A stretch of 64,000 bases of DNA. It comes from Microscilla marina ATCC 23134 (GTDB lineage Bacteria > Bacteroidota > Bacteroidia > Cytophagales > Microscillaceae). The position numbers were made by a program, and so were the translations under genes. Below are positions 1 to 7,275 of this stretch, in pieces. Where the stretch lies: contig NZ_AAWS01000042.1 in assembly GCF_000169175.1 (NCBI RefSeq), forward strand, positions 16,550-80,549, in the 5' to 3' direction. The notes beneath the pieces are model-generated. The model worked only from the letters and a program-made list of their open reading frames with translations, was not told the DNA's origin and ran no database searches. Position 1 is the first letter of the stretch, and each line of letters begins with the position of its first letter.

Positions 1-254
1 TTACCTAAAATGAACAAGCTTTGTGCTTTACCTTGTATATAACTATTGGCTTGTGCCAAACGCAGCGCTTGTTGTGCCTTACGCAATGCCAAGTGTGTTT
101 GTTGGTTTGCCAAAGACTCTACTGCTTGTTGGTTGAGTTGGACTACGTGGGTAGTATCGTAAGGTGGGGTGTTTGATTGGCTATGAACAATAGTGCAGGT
201 AAAGGCACAAGTCAGGTAATAAAAGAGTAATATGTAGATAGACCAAAGATGCAT
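1..254 (-). CDS. TPR-type protein, N-terminal fragment (runs off left edge)
   Basis: An open frame begins at the ATG complementary to 252-254 and stays open to base 1, giving 84 residues. The first 25 or so residues are hydrophobic with small residues before a Gln-Ser, like a Sec signal peptide. After about residue 38 comes an amphipathic Ala/Gln/Leu-rich helical pattern (LALRKAQQALRLAQANSY), typical of the first tetratricopeptide repeats in Cytophagales sensor kinases and LuxR-type regulators. The C-terminal effector domain is outside the window, so the function cannot be named. The start has no close competitor. Confidence 0.5.
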   Translation of the reverse strand, partial: MHLWSIYILLFYYLTCAFTCTIVHSQSNTPPYDTTHVVQLNQQAVESLANQQTHLALRKAQQALRLAQANSYIQGKAQSLFILG

Positions 255-483
255 AAAAATGGTAGTAAATAAAATCTAAAACTTGCCTGAACAATTTACC
301 TGAACAACGGGATATGAATGGGTGAAAGTTAGATATACAAATCAACAGTTCAGTGCTTCCCTCACACGAAAGGTTATTTCGAAAAATAATCAAGAGTCTG
401 ATTCATTCAATATGAATATAAACAATAATACTTATTTTTTGAACCTTTTACAAATGCTGTATAAGCTTATATTAAATTGCACG

Positions 484-514
484 TTGTTTTTTAAAGTTAA
501 ATGCAATACATTTG
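484..514 (+). promoter_or_regulatory. Bacteroidota-type promoter of the marR gene
   Basis: TACATTTG at 507-514 is an exact match to the phylum's -7 consensus TAnnTTTG. A TTGT at 484-487 sits 19 bases upstream, as the -33 element. Transcription would begin near 520, inside the palindrome at 518-535. Confidence 0.55.
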
Positions 515-517
515 CGA

Positions 518-535
518 TAGTTGATAATGCAACTA
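518..535. promoter_or_regulatory. Probable MarR operator (autoregulatory)
   Basis: TAGTTGATAATGCAACTA is a perfect inverted repeat: 6-base arms and a 6-base spacer. It covers the predicted transcription start of the marR gene. The GTTG-N6-CAAC core recurs at 1540-1553 in front of the MFS exporter, which suggests one regulator acts on both. The link to this MarR protein is inferred from position and symmetry. Confidence 0.55.
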
Positions 536-541
536 AATATT

Positions 542-1015
542 ATGTCGGATAAATCTTATAATTTAGACGACTCATTAGGGTACTTGGTCAATCATACTGC
601 CCGTGCAATGAGTCATCAACTCAACCAAAATTTTTTGCAGGCAGGGTTCAATGTTACAGGCGAACAATGGATTGTATTGTTACAGATTTTGGATGATGAC
701 GGGCTCAATCAGCAAGAGATTGCCTGTAAAGTTGGCAAGGATAAAGCAAGTATTACCCGTTTGGTAGATGGCCTGGAAAAGCGAAACCTTGTGGTGAGAA
801 TTTCTGATAAGAACGATCGGCGTAACAAGCTGATTTACTTGACAAATGAAGGGAAACAGGTAAAAGCAGAGTTAAGTAAAATAGCGGAAAAAACGCTGAC
901 TGATTTGCAGCAAAACATAGATCAGGCAGATCTTGAAAACTGTAAAAATGTGTTACGTCAAGTCTTTAAAAATTGCCTTGAAGTGTGTAGAAGAGGGTTT
1001 GATCCCAAACCATGA
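542..1015 (+). CDS. MarR family transcriptional regulator
   Basis: A 157-residue protein of the usual MarR length. Residues 50-75 form the winged helix-turn-helix (GLNQQEIACKVGKDKAS...) and the wing carries the family's D-x-R-R signature (residues 90-94, KNDRR), followed by a long C-terminal dimerisation helix. In-frame TTG (521) and ATG (527) codons also exist, but the promoter and palindrome place transcription initiation near 520, so ATG 542 gives the most sensible leader. MarR proteins usually repress their own gene and an exporter in response to small phenolic or lipophilic ligands. The MFS gene 560 bases downstream has a matching palindrome. Confident on family; the ligand is unknown. 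Confidence 0.9.
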   Translation: MSDKSYNLDDSLGYLVNHTARAMSHQLNQNFLQAGFNVTGEQWIVLLQILDDDGLNQQEIACKVGKDKASITRLVDGLEKRNLVVRISDKNDRRNKLIYLTNEGKQVKAELSKIAEKTLTDLQQNIDQADLENCKNVLRQVFKNCLEVCRRGFDPKP

Positions 1016-1304
1016 ATTCCAAGGCAAATAAATTGAAAATATAAAGAAAGCCTAAAATAAATTGGTTGAGTGGTGTAAATGACAAGTCATTTTTGGCTAA
1101 ATATTTGGATTGATTTTTTGCAAAATCCTGTGTAAAACCTTAGATTACGTGATGTTTTGCAGAAATATTCGGGGTATATAGGGCGAACTGAGAGGTTTGA
1201 CAAATAAAATTTTTTAAATATTGCTACCAGCAAACTTTTCTATGTCCTGAATATCAGCGTTATTAGACTACAAATTGTTTATAAACTTTCATAATTATTA
1301 CTCT

Positions 1305-1490
1305 ATGGAACAGTTGACAGAAGATTTAAAAGTAAAATTAAGTGGTGAGATTGAAGAACTGAAATCCCAACTTACCGGGAAACTTTTTGAAGATATGGAG
1401 ATTAGAGATCAAATCCATAATCTTGAAATGAAACTGAATGGAGTAAAACCCGCAAACAGTGAAATTGATTGTATAGGGTGCTCTAGCTAG
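1305..1490 (+). CDS. Small coiled-coil protein with C-terminal Cys pair
   Basis: A 61-residue protein I do not recognise. Residues 5-50 are heptad-like and highly charged (Glu/Lys/Leu), consistent with a single coiled-coil helix. The end is IDCIGCSS, with two Cys spaced CxxC three residues from the terminus, a possible metal or redox site. The ATG at 1305 is preferred over an upstream in-frame TTG at 1275, which adds only low-complexity Phe/Tyr/Asn residues. A hairpin terminator follows at once. It lies between the marR gene and the exporter on the same strand, so it might belong to the same regulon. Confidence 0.55.
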   Translation: MEQLTEDLKVKLSGEIEELKSQLTGKLFEDMEIRDQIHNLEMKLNGVKPANSEIDCIGCSS

Positions 1491-1504
1491 TATTTAAAAC
1501 ATTG

Positions 1505-1528
1505 CCCGGCGAATTGTCGGGTTTTTAT
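1505..1528 (+). terminator. Rho-independent terminator
   Basis: Short stem CCCG (1505-1508) and CGGG (1518-1521) with a 9-base loop, followed by TTTTTATT. It closes the small coiled-coil gene. Confidence 0.6.
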
Positions 1529-1539
1529 TAAATTATACT

Positions 1540-1553
1540 GTTGATATATCAAC
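1540..1553. promoter_or_regulatory. Palindromic operator upstream of MFS exporter
   Basis: GTTGATATATCAAC is a perfect 14-base palindrome 21 bases before the exporter's start codon. It has the same GTTG-N6-CAAC layout as the marR promoter palindrome, and both continue with TA on the right. Likely binding site for the MarR protein (inference). Confidence 0.55.
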
Positions 1554-1574
1554 TATTGTCAAAGTTTTAAATGT

Positions 1575-2792
1575 ATGTTACTGAAAAATAAAAATATAGT
1601 CAAGCTGGTTTTGTTACTGGCGAGTAGCTTAACGGTGATGTCAGGAGCCACTATTGCTCCTTCTTTGCCTAAAATGAGCGAAGTGTTTGCCAATACACCC
1701 CATGCAGACTTTTTGTCTAAGTTGGTACTTACTTTACCTGCCTTAATGATTGCCTTGGTATCGCCGCTGGTAGGAATTATGATTGATAAGTTTGGGCGAC
1801 TTCAGTTGTTGTTCATAAGTTTGATAATTTATGCCTTGGGTGGTACCACTGGGTTGTACTTTAGCGATTTATACAGTATACTGGCAGGCAGGGCTTTGTT
1901 AGGTGTAGCAGTGGCAGGTGTGATGACCTCAGCAACTACGCTTATTGCCGACTATTTGGAAGGAGAGGAGCGGAACCGGTTTATGGGCATACAAGGGGCA
2001 TTTATGGCTTTTGGTGGAATGGTGTTTGTCGGAAGCGGTGGTGCCTTGGCAGATCTCAACTGGCGTTTTCCTTTTGCCTTGTATTTCTTTTCATTGGTGG
2101 TATTGCCACTTGCTTATACCTACCTGGTTGAACCTGTTAAAACTACGGATAAAAACATAGGGCAAATAAATAGTGGCCCAGCTGTCTATCCTAAGTTTTT
2201 GATAGGCTTTATTTACATCATTACCTTCTTAAGCATGTTGTTGTTTTATATGATACCTGTGCAGCTTCCGTTTTTGCTCAAAAGCTTAAATATAGAAAAA
2301 AGCTCTTTGGTTGGACTTGCTATAGTGGTAAGTACAATGATGGGGGCCGTTACTTCGGCTAGTTATCAACAACTGAAAAAAAGGTTAAGTTATATGCAAA
2401 TCTACGCCATTGCTTTTGGATTGCTAGGCATTGGTTTTAGCCTGGTGAGTTTGGCACAAGGGTATGTTATCATATTAGTAGGAATGGTATTTAGTGGTTT
2501 GGGTATGGGACTCTTGATGCCCAACCCCAGCCTATGGTTAATGTCGTTGGCTCCGGCAAAAATCAGAGGACGTTTGATTGGTGGGCTTACAATGGCAGTA
2601 TTTATAGGGCAGTTCTTTGCTCCTGTCATTAGCGAACCAATTGCCTTGAGGTGGTCATTATCTACAGCGTTTGGAGCTGGTGGATTACTTATGTTGACGT
2701 TAGCTGTGGGCTTTGTTTTGAGTAATCGAAACCTTATGAGCCGCGACAAAAAATGGAAACAACAGCTAAAAAAAGATGGAGTGGTATCTTGA
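1575..2792 (+). CDS. MFS drug-resistance-type exporter (Bcr/CflA-like)
   Basis: A 405-residue polytopic inner-membrane protein with about 12 hydrophobic segments. The loop between TM2 and TM3 has the MFS motif A pattern GIMIDKFGR (residues 67-75), and TM1 is followed by ATIAPSLPKM, typical of the Bcr/CflA and DHA1 drug:H+ antiporter group. A second motif A-like loop (KIRGRLIGG) occurs in the C-terminal half. ATG 1575 is chosen; ATG 1571 is out of frame. The paired palindromes here and at the marR promoter suggest MarR-controlled efflux. The substrate cannot be told from sequence. Confidence 0.88.
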   Translation: MLLKNKNIVKLVLLLASSLTVMSGATIAPSLPKMSEVFANTPHADFLSKLVLTLPALMIALVSPLVGIMIDKFGRLQLLFISLIIYALGGTTGLYFSDLYSILAGRALLGVAVAGVMTSATTLIADYLEGEERNRFMGIQGAFMAFGGMVFVGSGGALADLNWRFPFALYFFSLVVLPLAYTYLVEPVKTTDKNIGQINSGPAVYPKFLIGFIYIITFLSMLLFYMIPVQLPFLLKSLNIEKSSLVGLAIVVSTMMGAVTSASYQQLKKRLSYMQIYAIAFGLLGIGFSLVSLAQGYVIILVGMVFSGLGMGLLMPNPSLWLMSLAPAKIRGRLIGGLTMAVFIGQFFAPVISEPIALRWSLSTAFGAGGLLMLTLAVGFVLSNRNLMSRDKKWKQQLKKDGVVS

Positions 2793-3159
2793 AGCGATTT
2801 TTTAGAGGTGATTAGTTGATGTTAAGTAATGAGTTTTAAATAGTAACGTTTTGATAAACAGGTGATTAAGGTTTTATTATTTGAGAAATCGCTTGGTTTA
2901 ACACTGATCGCTTTTGCTTGGTAATTCTGGTGAAGTTAATCAATATTTTGACAGTGAGAATCTTGGTTATCTGACAAATCATTTGAATATTGGCATAACT
3001 TTCTGTTTCAGAATTAAGTTAAAGTAATAAAAGTATGATAATTAAAAATACTCCGGCAAAGATTTTTTAGAATAGAAAAACTGAATAATAATTGAGAAAT
3101 TTATAATACCATCTGCTTACAAGTATAATGACAATATTCAACAATAAAATACCAACACT
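2793..3159. other. Intergenic region
   Basis: 367 AT-rich bases between the exporter and the next gene. I see no coding frame, strong hairpin or clear TAnnTTTG box. Confidence 0.5.
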
Positions 3160-3459
3160 ATGAATCAATATATGATAGATATCGACCTGCCAGAAGAATT
3201 AGATGAAGACTTTATGGCTTTGGTTCCAGCACAACGCCTCAAGATTAATAAACTGATGGGCAACCGTACCATTAGTAGCTATTCGTTGGCACTAGACCGT
3301 TCTAAACTTTGGGTAACCATTAATGCCAAGTCGGGCACCGAAGTAATGGATGTTTTATCTACTTTCCCTCTTATCAAATATATGAAATTTCATATTCACG
3401 AATTGATGTTCCACCATGAAGCTTCTATGTTGGTGATTCCTCCATTCTCGCTTAACTAA
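3160..3459 (+). CDS. Muconolactone-isomerase-like small protein
   Basis: A 99-residue soluble protein. Its layout, an N-terminal strand, a helix ending in a basic patch (AQRLKINKLMG), the strand pair SYSLALDRSKLWVTINA, a second helix (EVMDVLSTFPLIKYM) and a final strand with HELMFHHEA, resembles the dimeric alpha/beta barrel of muconolactone delta-isomerase and YciI-like proteins. No catechol-pathway genes are nearby, so it is probably not a true muconolactone isomerase. It stands alone, flanked by intergenic DNA and a strong terminator. Confidence 0.6.
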   Translation: MNQYMIDIDLPEELDEDFMALVPAQRLKINKLMGNRTISSYSLALDRSKLWVTINAKSGTEVMDVLSTFPLIKYMKFHIHELMFHHEASMLVIPPFSLN

Positions 3460-3580
3460 TACTTTATCCTCTTGAAATAAAATCAAGGGACTAAATTGGC
3501 TGAAAAAACCAAGGCTACAATGTATTAGGTATTCGTTCCTGAGGTACTGGTTGGCGTATCAAACAGATAACGATATAAAG

Positions 3581-3615
3581 ACGCTTACAAATCTTGCGTT
3601 GTAAGCGTTTTTTTT
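3581..3615 (+). terminator. Strong Rho-independent terminator
   Basis: A 10-base perfect stem (ACGCTTACAA at 3581-3590, TTGTAAGCGT at 3599-3608) with an 8-base loop, followed by a run of T. It ends the 3160-3459 gene. Confidence 0.8.
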
Positions 3616-3646
3616 ATGGTGACTTTTGTCATCCAACTTAAACTTA

Positions 3647-4903
3647 TTATTGAATCAGCCCTTGTTGTTTTTTGCGTACCAAGTCAAGGATAACATTTGC
3701 GGTAATTTCAATATTGAGTTGCCTATCAGGTGTAAGCATAAGTTTTTTGCTATAAGTACCATTTTCATCTGCGTAGGCAATCCAAACAGTGCCTACAGGC
3801 TTTTCTTCTGAGCCTCCACCTGGTCCAGCCACTCCACTGCTTGCCACCCCTATATCGGTACCAAACCTTTCGCGTACATTTTCTGCCATTTCACGAATAG
3901 TTTGTTCGCTTACTGCACCATGTGCCTTTAGTGTTTCTTCTTTCACCCCTAACCGACTCATTTTTATTTCGTTACTGTATGCTACAATGCCCCCTAACAG
4001 GTAGCGCGAACTACCAGGTATTTTGGTAAACAAATGGGCAAGAAAACCCCCTGTACAGCTTTCAGCAGTAGCAATGGTTTTACCCTTTTCTACCAATAGC
4101 TTGCCTAAGTTTTCTTCTAATGTATCGTTGTCATAACCATAAATGTACTTGTGAATCAAAGGCGTTACTTTAGCTTCTTCATCTGCTATTTGCTGCTTTA
4201 TTGTAGCCTCATCTTGTCCTATTCCAGTCAGGCGCAGGCGTACATGCCCATAATGAGGCAAATAAGCCAGTTTAATATTTTCGGGTAGGTTATCTTCCCA
4301 GTCCTTGATAATGTCGGCAAGCAACGACTCACCCTTGCCAAAAGTTTTGATCATGCGGTGATGGATAATAGGAGTACTAAAAAAACTATGGATTCTAGGA
4401 ATAACCTCTTCTATCATCAATACCTTCATCTCATGCGGAACCCCTGGCATCGATACAAACACGCTACCTTCGTGCTCGAACCACATACCAGGTGCTGTGC
4501 CCGAACGATTGGTAATATAAGTAGCATTGTCTGGAATGGCCGCCTGCTGGCGATTACTTTCTAATATAGGAATGTTTCGTTCTCTGAAAAGCTCTTCAAT
4601 TTTTTGAAGTGCAGGTTCGTGAATGACCAGATTTGCTCCAAAGTATTTAGCCAGTGTTTTTTTTGTAATATCGTCTTTGGTAGGCCCTAAACCTCCTGTA
4701 ATTAAAATTATACTGGCCCGTTGGCTGGCTTCTTTCAAAATGTCTAAAATCTGAGTTTCATCATCACCTACTGATGATTTTCTGATAGTTTTTACTCCTA
4801 TTTTGTCCAACTCAGCACTTATCCATTGGGAGTTAGTGTCAGTAATTTGGCCATATAAAATCTCATCACCAATGGTAATGATTTCAGCAAAAGTTGTATT
4901 CAT
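3647..4903 (-). CDS. cinA: CinA family protein (nicotinamide-nucleotide amidohydrolase)
   Basis: A 418-residue two-domain protein. Residues 5-170 are the MoaB/MogA-like COG1058 domain (EIITIGDEILYGQITDTN at the start, then GGLGPTKDDITK). Residues 260-415 are the CinA C-terminal PncC domain with the active-site AESCTGG at 280-286 and GGIVAYSNEIK downstream. The family deamidates NMN to NaMN in pyridine nucleotide salvage, and in some species is induced with competence. Start set at the ATG complementary to 4901-4903 (MNTTFAEIITIG); the frame extends 28 codons upstream without resembling the family. Monocistronic, convergent with the upstream terminator. Confidence 0.93.
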   Translation of the reverse strand: MNTTFAEIITIGDEILYGQITDTNSQWISAELDKIGVKTIRKSSVGDDETQILDILKEASQRASIILITGGLGPTKDDITKKTLAKYFGANLVIHEPALQKIEELFRERNIPILESNRQQAAIPDNATYITNRSGTAPGMWFEHEGSVFVSMPGVPHEMKVLMIEEVIPRIHSFFSTPIIHHRMIKTFGKGESLLADIIKDWEDNLPENIKLAYLPHYGHVRLRLTGIGQDEATIKQQIADEEAKVTPLIHKYIYGYDNDTLEENLGKLLVEKGKTIATAESCTGGFLAHLFTKIPGSSRYLLGGIVAYSNEIKMSRLGVKEETLKAHGAVSEQTIREMAENVRERFGTDIGVASSGVAGPGGGSEEKPVGTVWIAYADENGTYSKKLMLTPDRQLNIEITANVILDLVRKKQQGLIQ

Positions 4904-5068
4904 AAGTTGTCGTTTTCTAAGGGAAATACAAGCGTGTAAAGGTTTGAGAAAATCTGGTAAAACAAAGCTTGTAGTGATCAAAGGCAATAAATGTAAGTGT
5001 TTCTAAATAAAACTTGTGTAATATTTTTAATAAAAATACAGTATATTTTACAGTTTTACTTGTTATTT

Positions 5069-5161
5069 TTATGGATATAAATAGAATGCTTCCAGTTTTC
5101 CTTCTTTTAGCTCATCCTCTTCCACAAACACCTTTACTTTTTCAATAGTAGGCAAACAGCC
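5069..5161 (-). pseudogene. Possible C-terminal gene remnant
   Basis: A 30-codon open stretch on the minus strand ends at a TAA complementary to 5069-5071 and reads like real protein, with KVKVFVEEDELKEG followed by KLEAFYLYP. It has an in-frame stop just upstream, no ATG and no obvious promoter. It could be the decayed tail of a deleted gene. I cannot identify the parent. Confidence 0.25.
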
Positions 5162-5372
5162 TTATAAACAATCCTTTTCTGTCTTCATTAACTTATCAGT
5201 TGTGTATCAGTATGCATTGAACAGGTAATGGTTAACCTGCCTGGAACCCTAGCTTCTAACTAATAAATTTATAACTAACTGAAAATAAGCGTACTGTAAA
5301 TTTGTTAGTTGCCTATGAACCGAATCTACAGCAGCTTGCTGTGATGAGCTCAACGCAGTTAAACAGGGTGCA

Positions 5373-5392
5373 TCTAGCGCCTAGTCGCTAGA
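5373..5392. repeat. CTAG-rich inverted repeat
   Basis: TCTAGCG (5373-5379) and CGCTAGA (5386-5392) flank CCTAGT, so CTAG occurs three times in 20 bases. It lies 79 bases before the 5471 start and may be a leader structure or protein site. Confidence 0.35.
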
Positions 5393-5470
5393 ACCTTGTT
5401 GGGGCTTCTAAGTAGGCAAAGCCATCAGGTTTTGCAATAGTTACGAGCTTAAATTAAAACTATATACACA

Positions 5471-5893
5471 ATGAATTACGAAAGAACATATACTACCGAT
5501 CACGGGCGTACTTATTTGAATATCCGTTATAATGCCATTGACGATTATTTGTTAATCAATTGGCTGGGGTATATAAGTCCTCAGTTTGTAATGGAAGGCT
5601 CTAATGCTATTATAGAAGCAGCAGTAGCCTGTAGTACTGGTAAGTTTTTATCTGATAAAACCTCAGTACAAGGTACTTATAGAAAAACCAACGTTTGGTT
5701 GGAAGAAGACTGGTTTCCAAGAGCCATGGATGCAGGCTTAAAGTTTGGTGCTTCACTGTTGTCAGAAAACATATTTAGTCAGATGTCAAGCAAAGACTTA
5801 GAAGAAAGAGTGAAAGGGGGGAGGCTTACTTATAAAAACTTTAAAAGCATGAACGATGCAGTAAACTGGCTTAAAGATAAAAAGAGTATATAA
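5471..5893 (+). CDS. SpoIIAA-like small protein
   Basis: A 140-residue soluble protein of a family common in Cytophagales: an N-terminal beta pair (TYLNIRYNAIDDYLLINWLG), a strand-helix segment with an SDKTSVQG loop, a Trp-rich patch (VWLEEDWFPRAMDAG) and a final helix that ends in WLKDKK. The order matches STAS/SpoIIAA-like folds, and it is a distant paralogue of the product of 8907-9314 (same W-x-P-x-A region). The catalytic or binding role is unknown. No neighbours share its strand closely, so it is probably a single-gene unit. Confidence 0.6.
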   Translation: MNYERTYTTDHGRTYLNIRYNAIDDYLLINWLGYISPQFVMEGSNAIIEAAVACSTGKFLSDKTSVQGTYRKTNVWLEEDWFPRAMDAGLKFGASLLSENIFSQMSSKDLEERVKGGRLTYKNFKSMNDAVNWLKDKKSI

Positions 5894-6068
5894 ATGCCTT
5901 AAATATCAGGAGGGTTTGAGGTAAGTGTTCTACACTACCTCACTCAAGCTCCTCCACCTTCAAAAATATCCTACATATTTTTTTATATGACCTTTAATGA
6001 ACACTTTTTACTCGAAAATTTATAGGTATAAGAGCTAAAGTGGAGACTGTTTTTAAGGCATAAAAAAA

Positions 6069-6091
6069 GCCTACAAACACTGTTTGCAGGC
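6069..6091 (-). terminator. Terminator of the small basic gene
   Basis: Read on the minus strand, GCCTGCAAACA pairs with TGTTTGTAGGC (one mismatch) around a tight loop, then seven T. It lies 27 bases past the stop of the 6118-6282 gene. Confidence 0.7.
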
Positions 6092-6117
6092 AATATCAAA
6101 TGCAACCTTGATAGGTA

Positions 6118-6282
6118 TTACTCACCTTTAGGCTGATTTTTTTCGTAACGACGCATTACCGTCTCAGCTTTTTTGATTTGAGCTAAGTGATAGCTTTTTT
6201 TAGCTACTTCTTTGCCACCTTTTTCTATGGTGACTTCACGGTCTTTATTCTTTAAGATTTTTTTAGCTATTCTCTTGTTCAT
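6118..6282 (-). CDS. Small basic protein, function unknown
   Basis: A 54-residue, strongly basic protein starting MNKRIAKKILKNKDREVT and ending RYEKNQPKGE; it is rich in Lys/Arg and mostly helical in outlook. It resembles short conserved hypothetical proteins of Bacteroidota that are thought to bind nucleic acid or ribosomes, but I cannot name a family. The start is the ATG complementary to 6280-6282, as the open frame upstream is low-complexity Phe/Lys/Tyr. It is divergent from nuoA and has its own terminator, which supports it as a real gene. Confidence 0.6.
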   Translation of the reverse strand: MNKRIAKKILKNKDREVTIEKGGKEVAKKSYHLAQIKKAETVMRRYEKNQPKGE

Positions 6283-6441
6283 GATGCTTTCAACACATTT
6301 AGGGGGATGTCCTCCAGAAAAAATTTTCAAAAAAAAGTATGCAAAAGTACAGAGTTTTACTGTAATGTCAAAGAATCGGGCAACTAACTTGTTTTTATAT
6401 GAGACTAAAAAATGAAAACTAGTTTTTTTTATCAAATTTAC

Positions 6442-6449
6442 TAACTTTG
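6442..6449 (+). promoter_or_regulatory. -7 box of nuoA promoter
   Basis: TAACTTTG is an exact TAnnTTTG match, 40 bases upstream of the nuoA start. A T-run at 6423-6430 could stand in for the -33 element. Confidence 0.45.
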
Positions 6450-6489
6450 TCAAGCTACTAAACCTGATATTTTTATTAAATTTAAAACC

Positions 6490-6990
6490 ATGCAAAACCC
6501 TGAAATACAAGAATTTGGTATTATTCTCCTCTTCATTATAGGGGGTGTTGCATTTGTATCAGTTACTTTTTTGATAAGTTACCTACTACGCCCTAAACGC
6601 CCCAACCCTGAGAAACTCACTACCTACGAGTGTGGCGAAGATGCTGTGGGCAATGTATGGGGGCATTTCAATATTCGTTTTTATTTGGTGGCCTTATTGT
6701 TTGTCTTGTTCGAGGTTGAGATTTTATTCCTGTTTCCCTGGGCAACAGTATTTGGGCAAAAAGAACTTATTGAAGGTACCCAAGGTCAATGGGGATGGTT
6801 TGCGCTGATCGAGGTTATAATCTTTGTGGGCATTTTAGTACTAGGACTGGCGTATGCTTGGGCAAAAGGTTACCTTGACTGGGTACGCCCTGCACAAAAA
6901 AAATCGGATTATGTATCTAAGATTCCTGCCAGTGCTTATGACAGGGTAAACCAGCAAATGTATAATAAGAGAGAAAGCGTACAGAGGTAG
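6490..6990 (+). CDS. nuoA: NADH-quinone oxidoreductase subunit A
   Basis: A 166-residue membrane protein with three hydrophobic segments (about residues 8-32, 60-84 and 96-120). The loop [14 protein letters not shown] and the following [19 protein letters not shown] contain the invariant Cys and acidic residues of NuoA/ND3, a proton-channel subunit of respiratory complex I in the inner membrane. A soluble tail of about 40 residues follows ([16 protein letters not shown]), longer than in E. coli. nuoB is not next: the downstream gene is a lytic transglycosylase 285 bases away, so the rest of the nuo genes must be elsewhere. Confidence 0.93.
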   Translation: MQNPEIQEFGIILLFIIGGVAFVSVTFLISYLLRPKRPNPEKLTTYECGEDAVGNVWGHFNIRFYLVALLFVLFEVEILFLFPWATVFGQKELIEGTQGQWGWFALIEVIIFVGILVLGLAYAWAKGYLDWVRPAQKKSDYVSKIPASAYDRVNQQMYNKRESVQR

Positions 6991-7275
6991 GGAAATGTGA
7001 AATATAAAATTAGTACAATTTTATATCGTAAATTTTATCATAAAAACCTTGCCTTGTGCGTTATAAAAGTACCAATCTAAAACTATGACCTTACCTGGTC
7101 AAATAATTAAAGGAACACTATATATTATACCATGAATATATTATTCAATGTATTCATATTGATCAACACTGTCATACTATCTGCTATAACTTGAACTATT
7201 GATGGCAAACCCAAGTCAGGTATTATGAACCTAAATTATCTTAAAATAATTATTAAAAATAAAGTTGTTAAATTT

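Larger units (their letters stand above)
4904..5470. other. Intergenic region with gene remnant and CTAG hairpin
   Basis: Over 560 bases without an intact gene. It contains a short coding-like remnant on the minus strand (5069-5161) and a CTAG-rich inverted repeat (5373-5392), described separately. The last 80 bases presumably hold the leader of the 5471 gene. Confidence 0.5.
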
